This document shows, one piece after another, positions 33,229 to 39,718 of a stretch of 58,635 nt of DNA. The stretch is from positions 1 through 58,635 of IMG/VR virus record IMGVR_UViG_3300030380_002200; one strand, 5' to 3'. The notes beneath the pieces were generated by a model. The model was not told the origin of the DNA, did no database searches, and saw only the letters and a list, made by a program, of their open reading frames with translations. Origin of the DNA: a virus. Each line of letters opens with the position of its first letter. The first letter of the stretch is position 1. The position numbers and the translations under genes were made by a program.

Positions 33229-33897
33229 TTAGAGTTGGTGGTTAGAGTCAGCCGCACCAATCAGGTTCTGCATGGTTGCAATGGCCGAGAGAATCTCCGC
33301 TCGGCTGTTGGTGGTGTGCTGTCCGCCATTGGCATCGAGCCTCCATGAGACGTTGGATGCTCCGTCAACCTTCATGGTGAAGGTTGAGATGGTATCAACC
33401 TGCTCGGTGCGCGTCTCCACGTCTGTCTCCTCGACAGCCTGTTCGATGGCTTCAGTCACCTGCTCCTCGGTTGCGTCTTCAGGCAACTCGGACAGGTCAA
33501 TGTCACGACCGAACTTGTCGAGGTTGGCGATGGTACGCATCGCTTGGTCTCCTGCTTCGTCGCACTTGCGGTTGAACGCGGCAATGACTCGTGGGTCAAG
33601 TGAGCCACAGCGACGAACCTTGTGGAAGTACGACTTGCCCCAACCGAAGACCTTCTTGGAGAAATCCTCTGTTGTCCATGACAAGCCTTGCTCATCGAAG
33701 GCCAACTTGCCTTCGTCGCTGTTGAACCATGCGTATGCGTTCACAACGTGAACCGAGAGAGCCATGCTGTGCTCGAACTTGCGCTTCTGTGCGTTGTCTA
33801 CGTTGCGCTGTCCGCGACGGATGTCGGTGAGGTTCAACGCTGTCTTCACTTGTGGGATGTTGAGGAAATCCCGTTCCATTTGATTGAGAATGCTCAT
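33229..33897 (-). CDS. First early gene: predicted HTH-type protein, 222 aa
   Basis: First gene of the minus-strand block, next to the divergent control region. Residues about 60-95 (EQGLSWTTEDFSKKVFGWGK, then SYFHKVRRC) look like a helix-turn-helix. The middle is acidic (about 140-165), and the C-terminus (MKVDGASNVSWRLDANGGQ) is beta-type. Position and the HTH-like segment suggest a regulator, possibly one that recognises the dispersed palindrome or TGTCGATA sites. This is inference; I do not recognise a named family. Confidence 0.45.
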   Translation of the reverse strand: MSILNQMERDFLNIPQVKTALNLTDIRRGQRNVDNAQKRKFEHSMALSVHVVNAYAWFNSDEGKLAFDEQGLSWTTEDFSKKVFGWGKSYFHKVRRCGSLDPRVIAAFNRKCDEAGDQAMRTIANLDKFGRDIDLSELPEDATEEQVTEAIEQAVEETDVETRTEQVDTISTFTMKVDGASNVSWRLDANGGQHTTNSRAEILSAIATMQNLIGAADSNHQL

Positions 33898-34133
33898 TTT
33901 ACTGAGTTTTTGAGGTTTAATTTGCTGATTTTCAGCGAGTTAGAGTCATTTTGGCGGGCATTTGGCTACCGCCGATGGTGCAATATACGACTATTTCTTG
34001 TCTAATTCGACACAGCAGGCACACTTTCTTCGTTTTCCCTGCCATTCGTTTGGGGTTGGGGAGGACGGGACAGGGGCTGTGCCTTCCCTCTCTCCATGTG
34101 AATGGGGGAAGGTCTGAACGGGGGAAGGTCAGC

Positions 34134-34149
34134 GTGTCTTCAAGGACAC
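34134..34149. repeat. Dispersed 16-nt palindrome, copy 13
   Basis: GTGTCTTCAAGGACAC, the reverse complement of the TTGAAGACAC variant, at the left edge of the GC-rich island. Confidence 0.85.
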
Positions 34150-34428
34150 AGGCACAGGTTCGGTTTGGTCACAGGAGCGGAGCGGAGCAGGACGGGAGGA
34201 TGGGCGCGGACGGACGGCAGACCGACAGCGCACGACAGCGGGACGGGAGCGGGAGCAGGGACGGCAGGCCCACCACAGCAGGACGGCCACAGCAAAACGG
34301 CAAAAAATCAGGACAGCACCGAGCGGGACAGACCCCCCCTATGCGCGGCAGGTCGGTTTCGGACAGCGGGCGGCGGCGCGTACGGCCTACATAACCCAAA
34401 CACTGAAAACACCTACTGTAAAAAATTG

Positions 34429-34436
34429 TACCTTTG
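34429..34436 (+). promoter_or_regulatory. TACCTTTG -7 box, 4 nt before start codon
   Basis: Matches TAnnTTTG; followed by cctt and ATG at 34441, implying a leaderless transcript. Confidence 0.5.
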
Positions 34437-34440
34437 CCTT

Positions 34441-34575
34441 ATGAGCATCATCATAGAGAACAGGCTCACTATTGGCTTTGCTCTTGGGTTCGCTTACTAC
34501 GGGCCTGACAGCGAATATGATTATCACGAGCTAACTCTCTATCTCGGTCTCATCAGTGTAATTTTCAAAACCTAA
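34441..34575 (+). CDS. Hydrophobic small protein, 44 aa
   Basis: MSIIIENRLTIGFALGFAYY, then GPDSEYDYHELTLYLGLISV, ending IFKT. Two short hydrophobic stretches flank an acidic/Tyr centre. Start fixed by the promoter box 4 nt upstream. I think similar 40-50-aa proteins occur in other marine phages; function unknown. Confidence 0.6.
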   Translation: MSIIIENRLTIGFALGFAYYGPDSEYDYHELTLYLGLISVIFKT

Positions 34576-34578
34576 CAC

Positions 34579-34752
34579 ATGGATAAGTTTGGATGGCAAA
34601 GACCGGAAATCGAACCCTCAATGACGGGGCTTCAGAAAGCATGCTCAATGAACAAGATGCGCAAGCGTGCAGAAAAGGTGGATGCAATTGCAGCGGGCAA
34701 TGTACTTGCCAAGCAGCAGGAAGAGATGATGAGTAAACTTCGCATCAAGTAA
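34579..34752 (+). CDS. Hypothetical protein, 57 aa
   Basis: MDKFGWQRPEIEPSMTGLQK, then a basic Met-rich segment (ACSMNKMRKRAEKVDAIA) and a helical end. It starts 3 nt after the previous stop and is followed directly by a strong terminator. Function unknown. Confidence 0.55.
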   Translation: MDKFGWQRPEIEPSMTGLQKACSMNKMRKRAEKVDAIAAGNVLAKQQEEMMSKLRIK

Positions 34753-34775
34753 CTCATCTGTTTTGGTTAAGCAGA

Positions 34776-34801
34776 AGGGGGACGCGAGTCCCCCTTTTTT
34801 T
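34776..34801 (+). terminator. Strong rho-independent terminator
   Basis: GGGGGAC, GCGA tetraloop, GTCCCCC and a run of seven T. It ends the two-gene plus-strand unit just before the oppositely oriented tRNA. Confidence 0.95.
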
Positions 34802-34802
34802 G

Positions 34803-34876
34803 TACTCCCTATAGGATTCGAACCTATGACCCACAGCTTAGAAGGCTGTTGCTCTATCCAACTGAGCTAAGGGAGC
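34803..34876 (-). tRNA. tRNA-Arg (anticodon UCU)
   Basis: Complete cloverleaf on the minus strand: acceptor GCTCCCT/AGGGAGT (first pair G-U), D arm with AGTTGG, anticodon stem ACAGC/GCTGT around CTTCTAA, T arm with TTCGAAT, discriminator A. No encoded CCA. It would read AGA (and AGG), codons that recur in the plus-strand structural genes. The only convincing tRNA in the window. Confidence 0.95.
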
Positions 34877-34908
34877 ATGCTGATTGATGTCGTTTCTCTG
34901 TCGTTCTC

Positions 34909-34963
34909 TGTCGATATTCTCTTACTAACTTATTGATTTATAGTAGGATGTCGATAATGCCGA
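34909..34963. promoter_or_regulatory. TGTCGATA repeat cluster near tRNA and groEL
   Basis: TGTCGATA at 34909-34916 and 34949-34956, with relatives TGTCGTTT (near 34888), TGTCGTTC (34899) and TGCCGAAA (34958). ATGTCGATAATGCCGA (34948-34963) is 15/16 identical to 25148-25163 upstream of the primase gene. Candidate iterons or an operator common to both sites. Confidence 0.45.
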
Positions 34964-34999
34964 AAAATGAAGCGATTTTTCTTAGGGCAGAATAATAGA

Positions 35000-35020
35000 T
35001 ACTACTACTACTACTACTAC
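35000..35020. repeat. (TAC)7 microsatellite
   Basis: Seven tandem TAC units in the groEL upstream region; the only long triplet run in the window. A shorter AGTAGTAGTAGT run lies at the matching place upstream of the primase gene (about 25206). Confidence 0.9.
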
Positions 35021-35053
35021 TAATAGGGGGAAAGATTTTCGGCAGACCTTTTC

Positions 35054-35085
35054 TTGGAGCAAGGATACAGTTTTCTTTATCTTTG
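35054..35085 (+). promoter_or_regulatory. groEL promoter
   Basis: TTG (35054-35056), 21 nt, TATCTTTG (35078-35085), 23 nt before the ATG. Good Bacteroidota-type spacing. Confidence 0.75.
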
Positions 35086-35108
35086 ACCAACAAAAAATCC
35101 ACTCTTAA

Positions 35109-36707
35109 ATGCAAAATTCAGGATTCACTCCCAAAAAATTGGAGTTCAATGACGAAGCACGAGAAAAGCTCGTCGAAGGAATCAATCAAATCGCGAACGC
35201 TGTAAGCAGCACCCTCGGCCCTGCGGGTCAAACAGTCATCATCGAATCGCCTGAACACACGCACGGCATCACCGTAACGAAGGACGGTGTTACTGTAGCT
35301 AAGGCCATCGACCTTCTCGACCCCACTGAGAACCTTGCGGTACGTATCATGAAGGAAGCGGCTGACCGTACTGCTACATCAGCGGGTGACGGGACGACCA
35401 CATCTATCGTGTTGGCTCGCGCCCTTGTCGAGGCGGGGTACAAGCACATACCTGACGGTGAGCGCACTGACGTGTTACGCGACTTGCGGGTAGAAACTGA
35501 GAAGGTGATTGCTTCCTTGAAGAGGCAGGCTCGCGCTGTGACGAAGGGGAGGCTCAAGGACGTAGCTACCATCTCCTCAAACAACGACAGCAAGATTGGC
35601 GACATCATCGCCAAGGTGTATAAGGACGTAGGAAAGAACGGCATCGTAACTGTTGACCGCTCTATGACGAGCGAGACATACTACGAGACAACCGACGGCA
35701 TCAAGGTTGACCGTGGGTTTAGCTCACCGCTGTTCATCAACGACCACAAGAAAGATGAGTGTGTCCTTGAGGACACACATATCCTTGTATCCGATGCTGA
35801 GATTAGCAACGTCTTGCAGATTGAGAATGTACTCAAGCCTATCATCGCTGAGAACAAGAAGCTACTGATTATCGCACCGTGCTCTGCGAACGTGGTGAAT
35901 ACCATCGCGGCCAACGTCATGAAGCGCGATATGAAGATTTGTATTATCCAACCACCGAACTTTGGATACAAGCAGCACGAGCTGATGCAGGACATCGCTT
36001 TGAGTGTGGGTGCTACATACTTCTCTGAGAAGACAGGCGACGACCTGAGCCTCATGCAGTATACTGACCTCGGTCGCGCAGAGCGCGTCATCGTGGGTCG
36101 TGACTCGTCGATTATCCTGAAGGATAAGGACAGCGGCAACCAAGAGTTGATTGACGAGCGCGTTATGCAGCTCAACGCTTCGCTTGCCATCACTCAGCGC
36201 AAGGCTGACAAAGACTTCATCCTTGAGCGCATCGCATCGCTGACAGGTGGCATCGGTGTTATATACGCAGGCGGAAATACTGACCTTGAGCAGAAGGAGC
36301 TATACGACCGTATCGACGATGCGGTGTGTGCGGTACGGTCTGCGCTTGAGGAGGGCATCCTACCCGGCGGTGGTGTAGCATTGTACAACGAGGTGATGAA
36401 GCGATACCACAACCCTCAGACTGTGGCTGAACAAATTTTCGCGGACGCACTTCGTGCGCCATTTGAGCAAATTGTCGAGAACGCAGGTCACTACAACGTA
36501 GACATTTGGGCAGGCAATGCTGACGAGTCACATAGCTATGGCTTCAACGTCAAGACTGAAAAGTATGGTGACATGTATGAGATGGGTGTGATTGACCCAC
36601 TCAAGGTTACGCGGTCTGCTCTTGAGAACGCAGTAAGTGTTGCCACAACTATTCTGTCTACCAATGCCATCATTACTATGGCACGGACATACGAGCAGAA
36701 GTCGTGA
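35109..36707 (+). CDS. groEL: Phage-encoded GroEL (60-kDa chaperonin)
   Basis: 532 residues, co-linear with bacterial GroEL over its whole length. STLGPAGQ (34-41) and GDGTTT (93-98) form the ATP site; DRIDDAVCAVRSALEEG includes the Asp equivalent to catalytic D398, followed by ILPGGGVAL; VIDPLKVTRSALENA closes the equatorial domain. The Gly-Met tail of bacterial GroEL is missing. The apical domain (about 190-375) is divergent, as expected if substrates or the GroES partner differ. All key ATPase residues are kept, so it is probably active. GroES is encoded 58 nt downstream. Chaperonins are rare in phages; the likely clients are virion proteins. It contains a palindrome copy (35761) without an indel relative to bacterial GroEL. 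Confidence 0.95.
   Translation: MQNSGFTPKKLEFNDEAREKLVEGINQIANAVSSTLGPAGQTVIIESPEHTHGITVTKDGVTVAKAIDLLDPTENLAVRIMKEAADRTATSAGDGTTTSIVLARALVEAGYKHIPDGERTDVLRDLRVETEKVIASLKRQARAVTKGRLKDVATISSNNDSKIGDIIAKVYKDVGKNGIVTVDRSMTSETYYETTDGIKVDRGFSSPLFINDHKKDECVLEDTHILVSDAEISNVLQIENVLKPIIAENKKLLIIAPCSANVVNTIAANVMKRDMKICIIQPPNFGYKQHELMQDIALSVGATYFSEKTGDDLSLMQYTDLGRAERVIVGRDSSIILKDKDSGNQELIDERVMQLNASLAITQRKADKDFILERIASLTGGIGVIYAGGNTDLEQKELYDRIDDAVCAVRSALEEGILPGGGVALYNEVMKRYHNPQTVAEQIFADALRAPFEQIVENAGHYNVDIWAGNADESHSYGFNVKTEKYGDMYEMGVIDPLKVTRSALENAVSVATTILSTNAIITMARTYEQKS
35761..35776. repeat. Dispersed 16-nt palindrome, copy 14 (inside groEL)
   Basis: GTGTCCTTGAGGACAC read as Cys-Val-Leu-Glu-Asp-Thr in the apical domain. 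Bacterial GroEL has the same number of residues here (AVELESPFIL region), so the copy replaces rather than inserts sequence. Confidence 0.85.
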
Positions 36708-36765
36708 TGGGATATTGGACAACCACCACTTCGTATGGTGACATTGAAATCAAATATATTCTAGT

Positions 36766-37023
36766 ATGAAGCCAATAGGAAAGTATATCCTCATCGAGCC
36801 TGCGATGGAGGAGGTAGAGACAGAGTCAGGGCTATTGCTTACCGTAGAAGACCACGAAGAGTTTCGCTATCGCAAGGCTTTGGTATGCGCAGTAGGCACT
36901 GACGTAACTACCATGAAGGATGGCGATACCATCTACTATGACAACCGCTCAGGGTATAAGGTCATGTTGCATAATAAAAAGTACAGCGTCATCAAGGAGC
37001 ACGATGTCGTTGTTGTCGAATAA
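36766..37023 (+). CDS. groES: Phage-encoded GroES-like co-chaperonin
   Basis: 85 residues. KYILIEP, then a mobile-loop-like EEVETESGLLLT (about 15-26), VCAVGTDVTTMKDGDTIYYD and a final KYSVIKEHDVVVVE strand follow the GroES order, but it is about 12 residues shorter than E. coli GroES. The hydrophobic triplet LLL in the loop stands where IVL contacts GroEL. It lies directly downstream of groEL, so the pair forms an operon. Its 3-prime end overlaps a convergent minus-strand gene by 32 nt. Confidence 0.85.
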   Translation: MKPIGKYILIEPAMEEVETESGLLLTVEDHEEFRYRKALVCAVGTDVTTMKDGDTIYYDNRSGYKVMLHNKKYSVIKEHDVVVVE

Positions 37024-37444
37024 ACTTGTTCATCTCGATGATGTAGTTGCGATAGACCTTGTCCATATACGACGCGCTGTTCTTAAACAACGGATTGACG
37101 GAGGGGTGCTCAGGGAGTTCCTCTCCGTTTAATTTTTTATAGACTAACCCTACCACGCGACGGGCCTTGTACGATAGCTCGTATACGGTGCGCCTGTTGC
37201 CCTCCTTCTTGCGAAAGACGTTGAGCCACCCGTCGCGGAGAAGGTTGTCGAACCTGTCTTCGTCCCATGAGATGAGTTCGTCGAACTCATCGAACTTGTC
37301 CTTAGAGAAGTATTTCTCTGAGTACAAGAACAGCAGTATATCCAAGTCGGCCTGTGTCAGCCCGTACTTAGCTTTGATGAAGTATCGCACCACGCGCCAA
37401 TACTTCAAATAGTCTTGGGGTGGCGGCTTGCGCCAATTCAGCAT
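36992..37444 (-). CDS. Predicted winged-helix regulator, 150 aa
   Basis: Residues about 25-100 (KAKYGLTQADLDILLFLYSE, WDEDRFDNLLRDGWLNVFRK, then RRTVYELSYKARRVVGLVYK) have the helix-helix-wing layout of MarR-type DNA-binding domains. It is the only minus-strand gene in this region, divergent from the small-protein cluster with a 40-nt shared promoter region (a GTAAATTTGTAC palindrome at 37458). It may control early-late switching or the chaperonin operon. Family level only. Confidence 0.55.
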   Translation of the reverse strand: MLNWRKPPPQDYLKYWRVVRYFIKAKYGLTQADLDILLFLYSEKYFSKDKFDEFDELISWDEDRFDNLLRDGWLNVFRKKEGNRRTVYELSYKARRVVGLVYKKLNGEELPEHPSVNPLFKNSASYMDKVYRNYIIEMNKFIRQQRHRAP

Positions 37445-37458
37445 AAATTTTTATTGAG

Positions 37459-37466
37459 TAAATTTG
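37459..37466 (+). promoter_or_regulatory. TAAATTTG -7 box
   Basis: Matches TAnnTTTG, 18 nt before the ATG at 37485, embedded in the palindrome GTAAATTTGTAC, which could be an operator for the divergent regulator. Confidence 0.5.
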
Positions 37467-37484
37467 TACTCAAGGTACGAACTT

Positions 37485-37661
37485 ATGCCCGACGATAAAG
37501 ACCAACGTGTTGTAGACCTGAACGATATGAACTTTCGTAACAGGGATGTTATGAAATGGTCAGACCGTCCGGGCGGTGAAACCATCAACTACGGCAAATC
37601 GAACTTCGGACTCAGAACGACAGCCAACAGCGTTGCTGTTCCAAGAATTAAAAGGAGGTAA
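37485..37661 (+). CDS. Hypothetical protein, 58 aa
   Basis: MPDDKDQRVVDLNDMNFRNR, then DVMKWSDRPGGETINYGKSN and an Arg/Lys-ending tail. First gene of the small-protein cluster. An alternative start 21 nt upstream overlaps the promoter box. Function unknown. Confidence 0.5.
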   Translation: MPDDKDQRVVDLNDMNFRNRDVMKWSDRPGGETINYGKSNFGLRTTANSVAVPRIKRR

Positions 37662-37822
37662 TGGCAAAGCAAAAGACAGGTAGAAAGAAAGGCAACAAAA
37701 TTTGTCCGGCAGGCATCGCTTGGGCGAAGCGCACCTTCGACCGCTACCCCTCGGCCTACGCTAACATGGCCGCAAGCAAGTATTGTAAAGACCCGAACTA
37801 CGCAAAGGGTTCTAAAAAATAA
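37661..37822 (+). CDS. Small basic protein, 53 aa
   Basis: MAKQKTGRKKGNKICPAGIA, then WAKRTFDRYPSAYANMAASK and YCKDPNYAKGSKK. Starts in a TAATG overlap, with AGGAGG just upstream (a rare Shine-Dalgarno-like site here). Two Cys and many Lys; pattern familiar from marine phages, function unknown. Confidence 0.6.
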   Translation: MAKQKTGRKKGNKICPAGIAWAKRTFDRYPSAYANMAASKYCKDPNYAKGSKK

Positions 37823-37842
37823 TCCGGCAAAACAAAATCATC

Positions 37843-38313
37843 ATGCCACAGGAAAAAAGAACGACAGAATACAAGACTGTTGGAAAGAGAGGTAAGAGAA
37901 CTATCGAGAAAACTAAAAAGGCAGGAGGTCGTCGAGTTAACCTTGGTGCTTCAACTACCACCAAGACCACTACCAACAAAAGAGGGGTGACTCGTACCAA
38001 ATCCGTTAAGTCCGGGCAAAAACTCGCATCAAGAGAAGGTAGACCTAACCAACACCTAAAATCTGTTGCAGACCAAGGTGATAGCTACGTGACTAAGACA
38101 AAGACCAAAAACGGAAAGTTGGTAAAGTCTAAAACCAAAGCCGTAAGTAGGGCCGCTGCATCAGCTAAGGATAGAGGGATGGAGGCGACTGCAAAGAGGG
38201 ACGTAAAGAAGGGACTTAAAAAAGAGGCTCGTCAAACCAAAAGAGCAGCAATGAAAAAAGCACGCAACCTTGCGGTTGGCCGCGACGTGCCACTGCCTAA
38301 AAGCAAGTTTTAA
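37843..38313 (+). CDS. Lys/Arg/Thr-rich protein, 156 aa
   Basis: Extremely basic and low in hydrophobic residues, with runs such as KRGKRTIEKTKKAGGRR and KKGLKKEARQTKRAAMKKAR. Likely disordered, nucleic-acid-binding; a protamine-like or DNA-packaging helper role is conceivable. It overlaps the next start by one base. Confidence 0.6.
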   Translation: MPQEKRTTEYKTVGKRGKRTIEKTKKAGGRRVNLGASTTTKTTTNKRGVTRTKSVKSGQKLASREGRPNQHLKSVADQGDSYVTKTKTKNGKLVKSKTKAVSRAAASAKDRGMEATAKRDVKKGLKKEARQTKRAAMKKARNLAVGRDVPLPKSKF

Positions 38314-38438
38314 TGGAGAAAGCTCAACTACGTAAGATTTCTGCAGAGCTAAAGAAAGCATCTGCTATGCATAAAGGCCAAGCTGCTAAGATTGACCGAA
38401 TGCTCAAGTCTATGACTAAGTCTACTAAAAAGAAGTAA
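38313..38438 (+). CDS. Small basic helical protein, 41 aa
   Basis: MEKAQLRKISAELKKASAMH, then KGQAAKIDRMLKSMTKSTKK. TAATG overlap with the preceding stop. Amphipathic basic helix; function unknown. Confidence 0.55.
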   Translation: MEKAQLRKISAELKKASAMHKGQAAKIDRMLKSMTKSTKKK

Positions 38439-38440
38439 TC

Positions 38441-38593
38441 ATGGCGATGAGCAAAAAAGAAATGGAAAAGATTCCCATGCGGGACAGCTCCATTAAAAAA
38501 CTTACCGCCGCACAAAAGCGCATCGCAAGTGCAGCCCCTCCTTTTGACCAAATCACAGGAGCCGACTTCAAGGCTCTAAAAGAGAAAAAGTAA
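38441..38593 (+). CDS. Small basic protein, 50 aa
   Basis: MAMSKKEMEKIPMRDSSIKK, then LTAAQKRIASAAPPFDQITG. Two nt after the previous stop. Function unknown. Confidence 0.55.
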   Translation: MAMSKKEMEKIPMRDSSIKKLTAAQKRIASAAPPFDQITGADFKALKEKK

Positions 38594-38594
38594 T

Positions 38595-38753
38595 ATGCCT
38601 AAAGTATCAGGAAAAAACGGAAAGAGAGTATTCCCCTACAACGCAGTGGGAAAGGCTCAAGCTGACTCTTACGCTCGCATGACGGGTGGAAAGATTAAAA
38701 ACAACCCCGGCTACGGAATGGAGAAGAAGACTAAGTCTTCAATGTCATACTAA
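38595..38753 (+). CDS. Small basic protein, 52 aa
   Basis: MPKVSGKNGKRVFPYNAVGK, then AQADSYARMTGGKIKNNPGY. One nt after the previous stop. The KRxFPYNxxGxAxA pattern looks like a short conserved phage family, function unknown. Confidence 0.6.
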   Translation: MPKVSGKNGKRVFPYNAVGKAQADSYARMTGGKIKNNPGYGMEKKTKSSMSY

Positions 38754-38756
38754 GAC

Positions 38757-38993
38757 ATGGGTGAACTCAAAAAATGGCGAGAGCAAAATTGGGTAAGGAT
38801 AGGAACAGACGGTTCTATCCTTGGTGCTTGCGGGACAAGTAAAAACAAAAAAAATCCCGACAGGTGCTTACCTATGGCTAAAGCCAAGAGTATGAGTAAG
38901 GCTGAACGTGCCGCAACAGCCAAAAAGAAAAAGAAGTACGGCAGAAAAAAACAGTTTGTATCTAACACGCCCGCAGGACGGGTAACATCTTAA
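38757..38993 (+). CDS. Small basic DUF5872-like protein, 78 aa
   Basis: KKWREQNWVRIGTDGSILGA, then CGTSKNKKNPDRCLPMAKAK and SKAERAATAKKKKKYGRKK. A W-x-RI-x-x-DG-x-I-x-x-CG, KNPDRCLPMAKA arrangement recurs in phages and some large viruses (DUF5872-type, recalled from memory). The paired Cys could bind metal. Possibly a DNA-associated virion protein. Confidence 0.6.
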   Translation: MGELKKWREQNWVRIGTDGSILGACGTSKNKKNPDRCLPMAKAKSMSKAERAATAKKKKKYGRKKQFVSNTPAGRVTS

Positions 38994-39004
38994 AATAAAT
39001 AATT

Positions 39005-39232
39005 ATGCCTACAGTTTACGGAGGAAAAAAGCAGGGTTACAATGACAGACTCGATGAGTCTATCGGTATGAAGCACAGAGGTGCTAAGACCCAATCAATG
39101 AAGTCTCGTAGAGACGAGTCAAAAGGAATGGCTAAAGCCATGACAGGTCACGCTTACAGCGGCGACGCTCACATGGATAAGCACTACCCTAAGAGTGTTA
39201 AGGGCCATCTTTCTAAGTTGATTAGAAAGTAA
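39005..39232 (+). CDS. Small basic protein, 75 aa
   Basis: MPTVYGGKKQGYNDRLDESI, GMKHRGAKTQSMKSRRDESK and HMDKHYPKSVKGHLSKLIRK. DESxGM is repeated twice with a basic SxKSRRDES motif. Conserved-looking small phage protein of unknown function. Confidence 0.6.
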   Translation: MPTVYGGKKQGYNDRLDESIGMKHRGAKTQSMKSRRDESKGMAKAMTGHAYSGDAHMDKHYPKSVKGHLSKLIRK

Positions 39233-39247
39233 GCATCATATAGCCTA

Positions 39248-39538
39248 ATGGCTGATAAGAGCAGAATGAAATGCAACCGTGTCGTCCCATCGGACAGACC
39301 CGGTAAAAAGAAGATGGTCAAAGCCTGCAGTGGTGGAAGAGAAAAACTCCTTCACTTCGGGGCTAAAGGCTACGGCCACAACTATTCATCTGCTGCACGC
39401 AAGTCTTTTCGCGCACGCCACAAGTGTGCTCAGGCCAAAGACAAACTCACTCCCCGATATTGGGCCTGTAAAAACCTTTGGGCAGGCAAGGGGGGGAGCA
39501 CTGCTTCCTCCCCTAAATCACGCAGAGGTAAATACTAA
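39248..39538 (+). CDS. Small Cys/Lys-rich protein (KSFRARHKC type), 96 aa
   Basis: MKCNRVVPSDRPGKKKMVKA, HFGAKGYGHNYSSAARKSFR, then ARHKCAQAKDKLTPRYWACK. I recognise the KSFRARHxC and DKLTxRYWACKxLW patterns from short proteins spread through phages and giant viruses. Four Cys in a basic context suggest a small metal-binding, nucleic-acid-associated protein. Confidence 0.65.
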   Translation: MADKSRMKCNRVVPSDRPGKKKMVKACSGGREKLLHFGAKGYGHNYSSAARKSFRARHKCAQAKDKLTPRYWACKNLWAGKGGSTASSPKSRRGKY

Positions 39539-39543
39539 ACATC

Positions 39544-39702
39544 ATGGTAGATTTTATTATTGAGAATTGGGCAGAACTGCTCATCGGCTTGGCAGCGTTT
39601 GCAAAAATTATTGTCAACCTCACCCCTACGGAAACGGACAATATGGTGTTCGGATGGATTGATACGCTCATCAATTCTATCATTCCGGACAGAAAAAAAT
39701 AA
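39544..39702 (+). CDS. Small amphipathic/membrane protein, 52 aa
   Basis: MVDFIIENWAELLIGLAAFA, then KIIVNLTPTETDNMVFGWID and a basic end. One hydrophobic N-terminal helix. Could be a small holin-type or membrane-associated protein; the lysis genes proper lie 3 kb further on. Confidence 0.5.
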   Translation: MVDFIIENWAELLIGLAAFAKIIVNLTPTETDNMVFGWIDTLINSIIPDRKK

Positions 39703-39706
39703 TCCG

Positions 39707-39714
39707 TAACTTTG
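39707..39714 (+). promoter_or_regulatory. TAACTTTG -7 box, 4 nt before start codon
   Basis: TAnnTTTG match followed by ctac and ATG at 39719; the leaderless-type spacing again. Confidence 0.5.
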
Positions 39715-39718
39715 CTAC

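Larger units (their letters stand above)
33898..34440. other. Divergent control region with GC-rich GGACRG-repeat island
   Basis: 543 nt between the first minus-strand gene and a small plus-strand gene. The left part is AT-rich; no clear promoter for the minus operon could be assigned. From about 34060 to 34390 the DNA is strikingly GC- and G-rich on the plus strand (46 of 60 bases in 34201-34260 are G or C), with about ten GGACGG/GGACAG units. Open frames here have low-complexity products and no start signals, so I do not call genes. Candidate origin, packaging or regulatory element. Confidence 0.45.

Noticed and set aside
33951-34399. Open frames on both strands in the GC-rich island
   Set aside because: They exist because GC-rich repeats lack stop codons. 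Products are Arg/Gly/Asp-rich without any domain, and the real start at 34441 is marked by a promoter box.
34803-34876. tRNA-Arg as an integration attachment site
   Set aside because: No integrase or recombinase gene and no second copy of the tRNA 3-prime end; the tRNA looks complete and functional.
35000-35020. TAC run as sequencing artefact
   Set aside because: Short (21 nt) and embedded in unique sequence with a related run at the primase site, so kept as a real feature.
36708-36765. Hairpin CACCA-TGGTG between groEL and groES as a terminator
   Set aside because: Short stem, no T-run; the two genes are more likely one operon.
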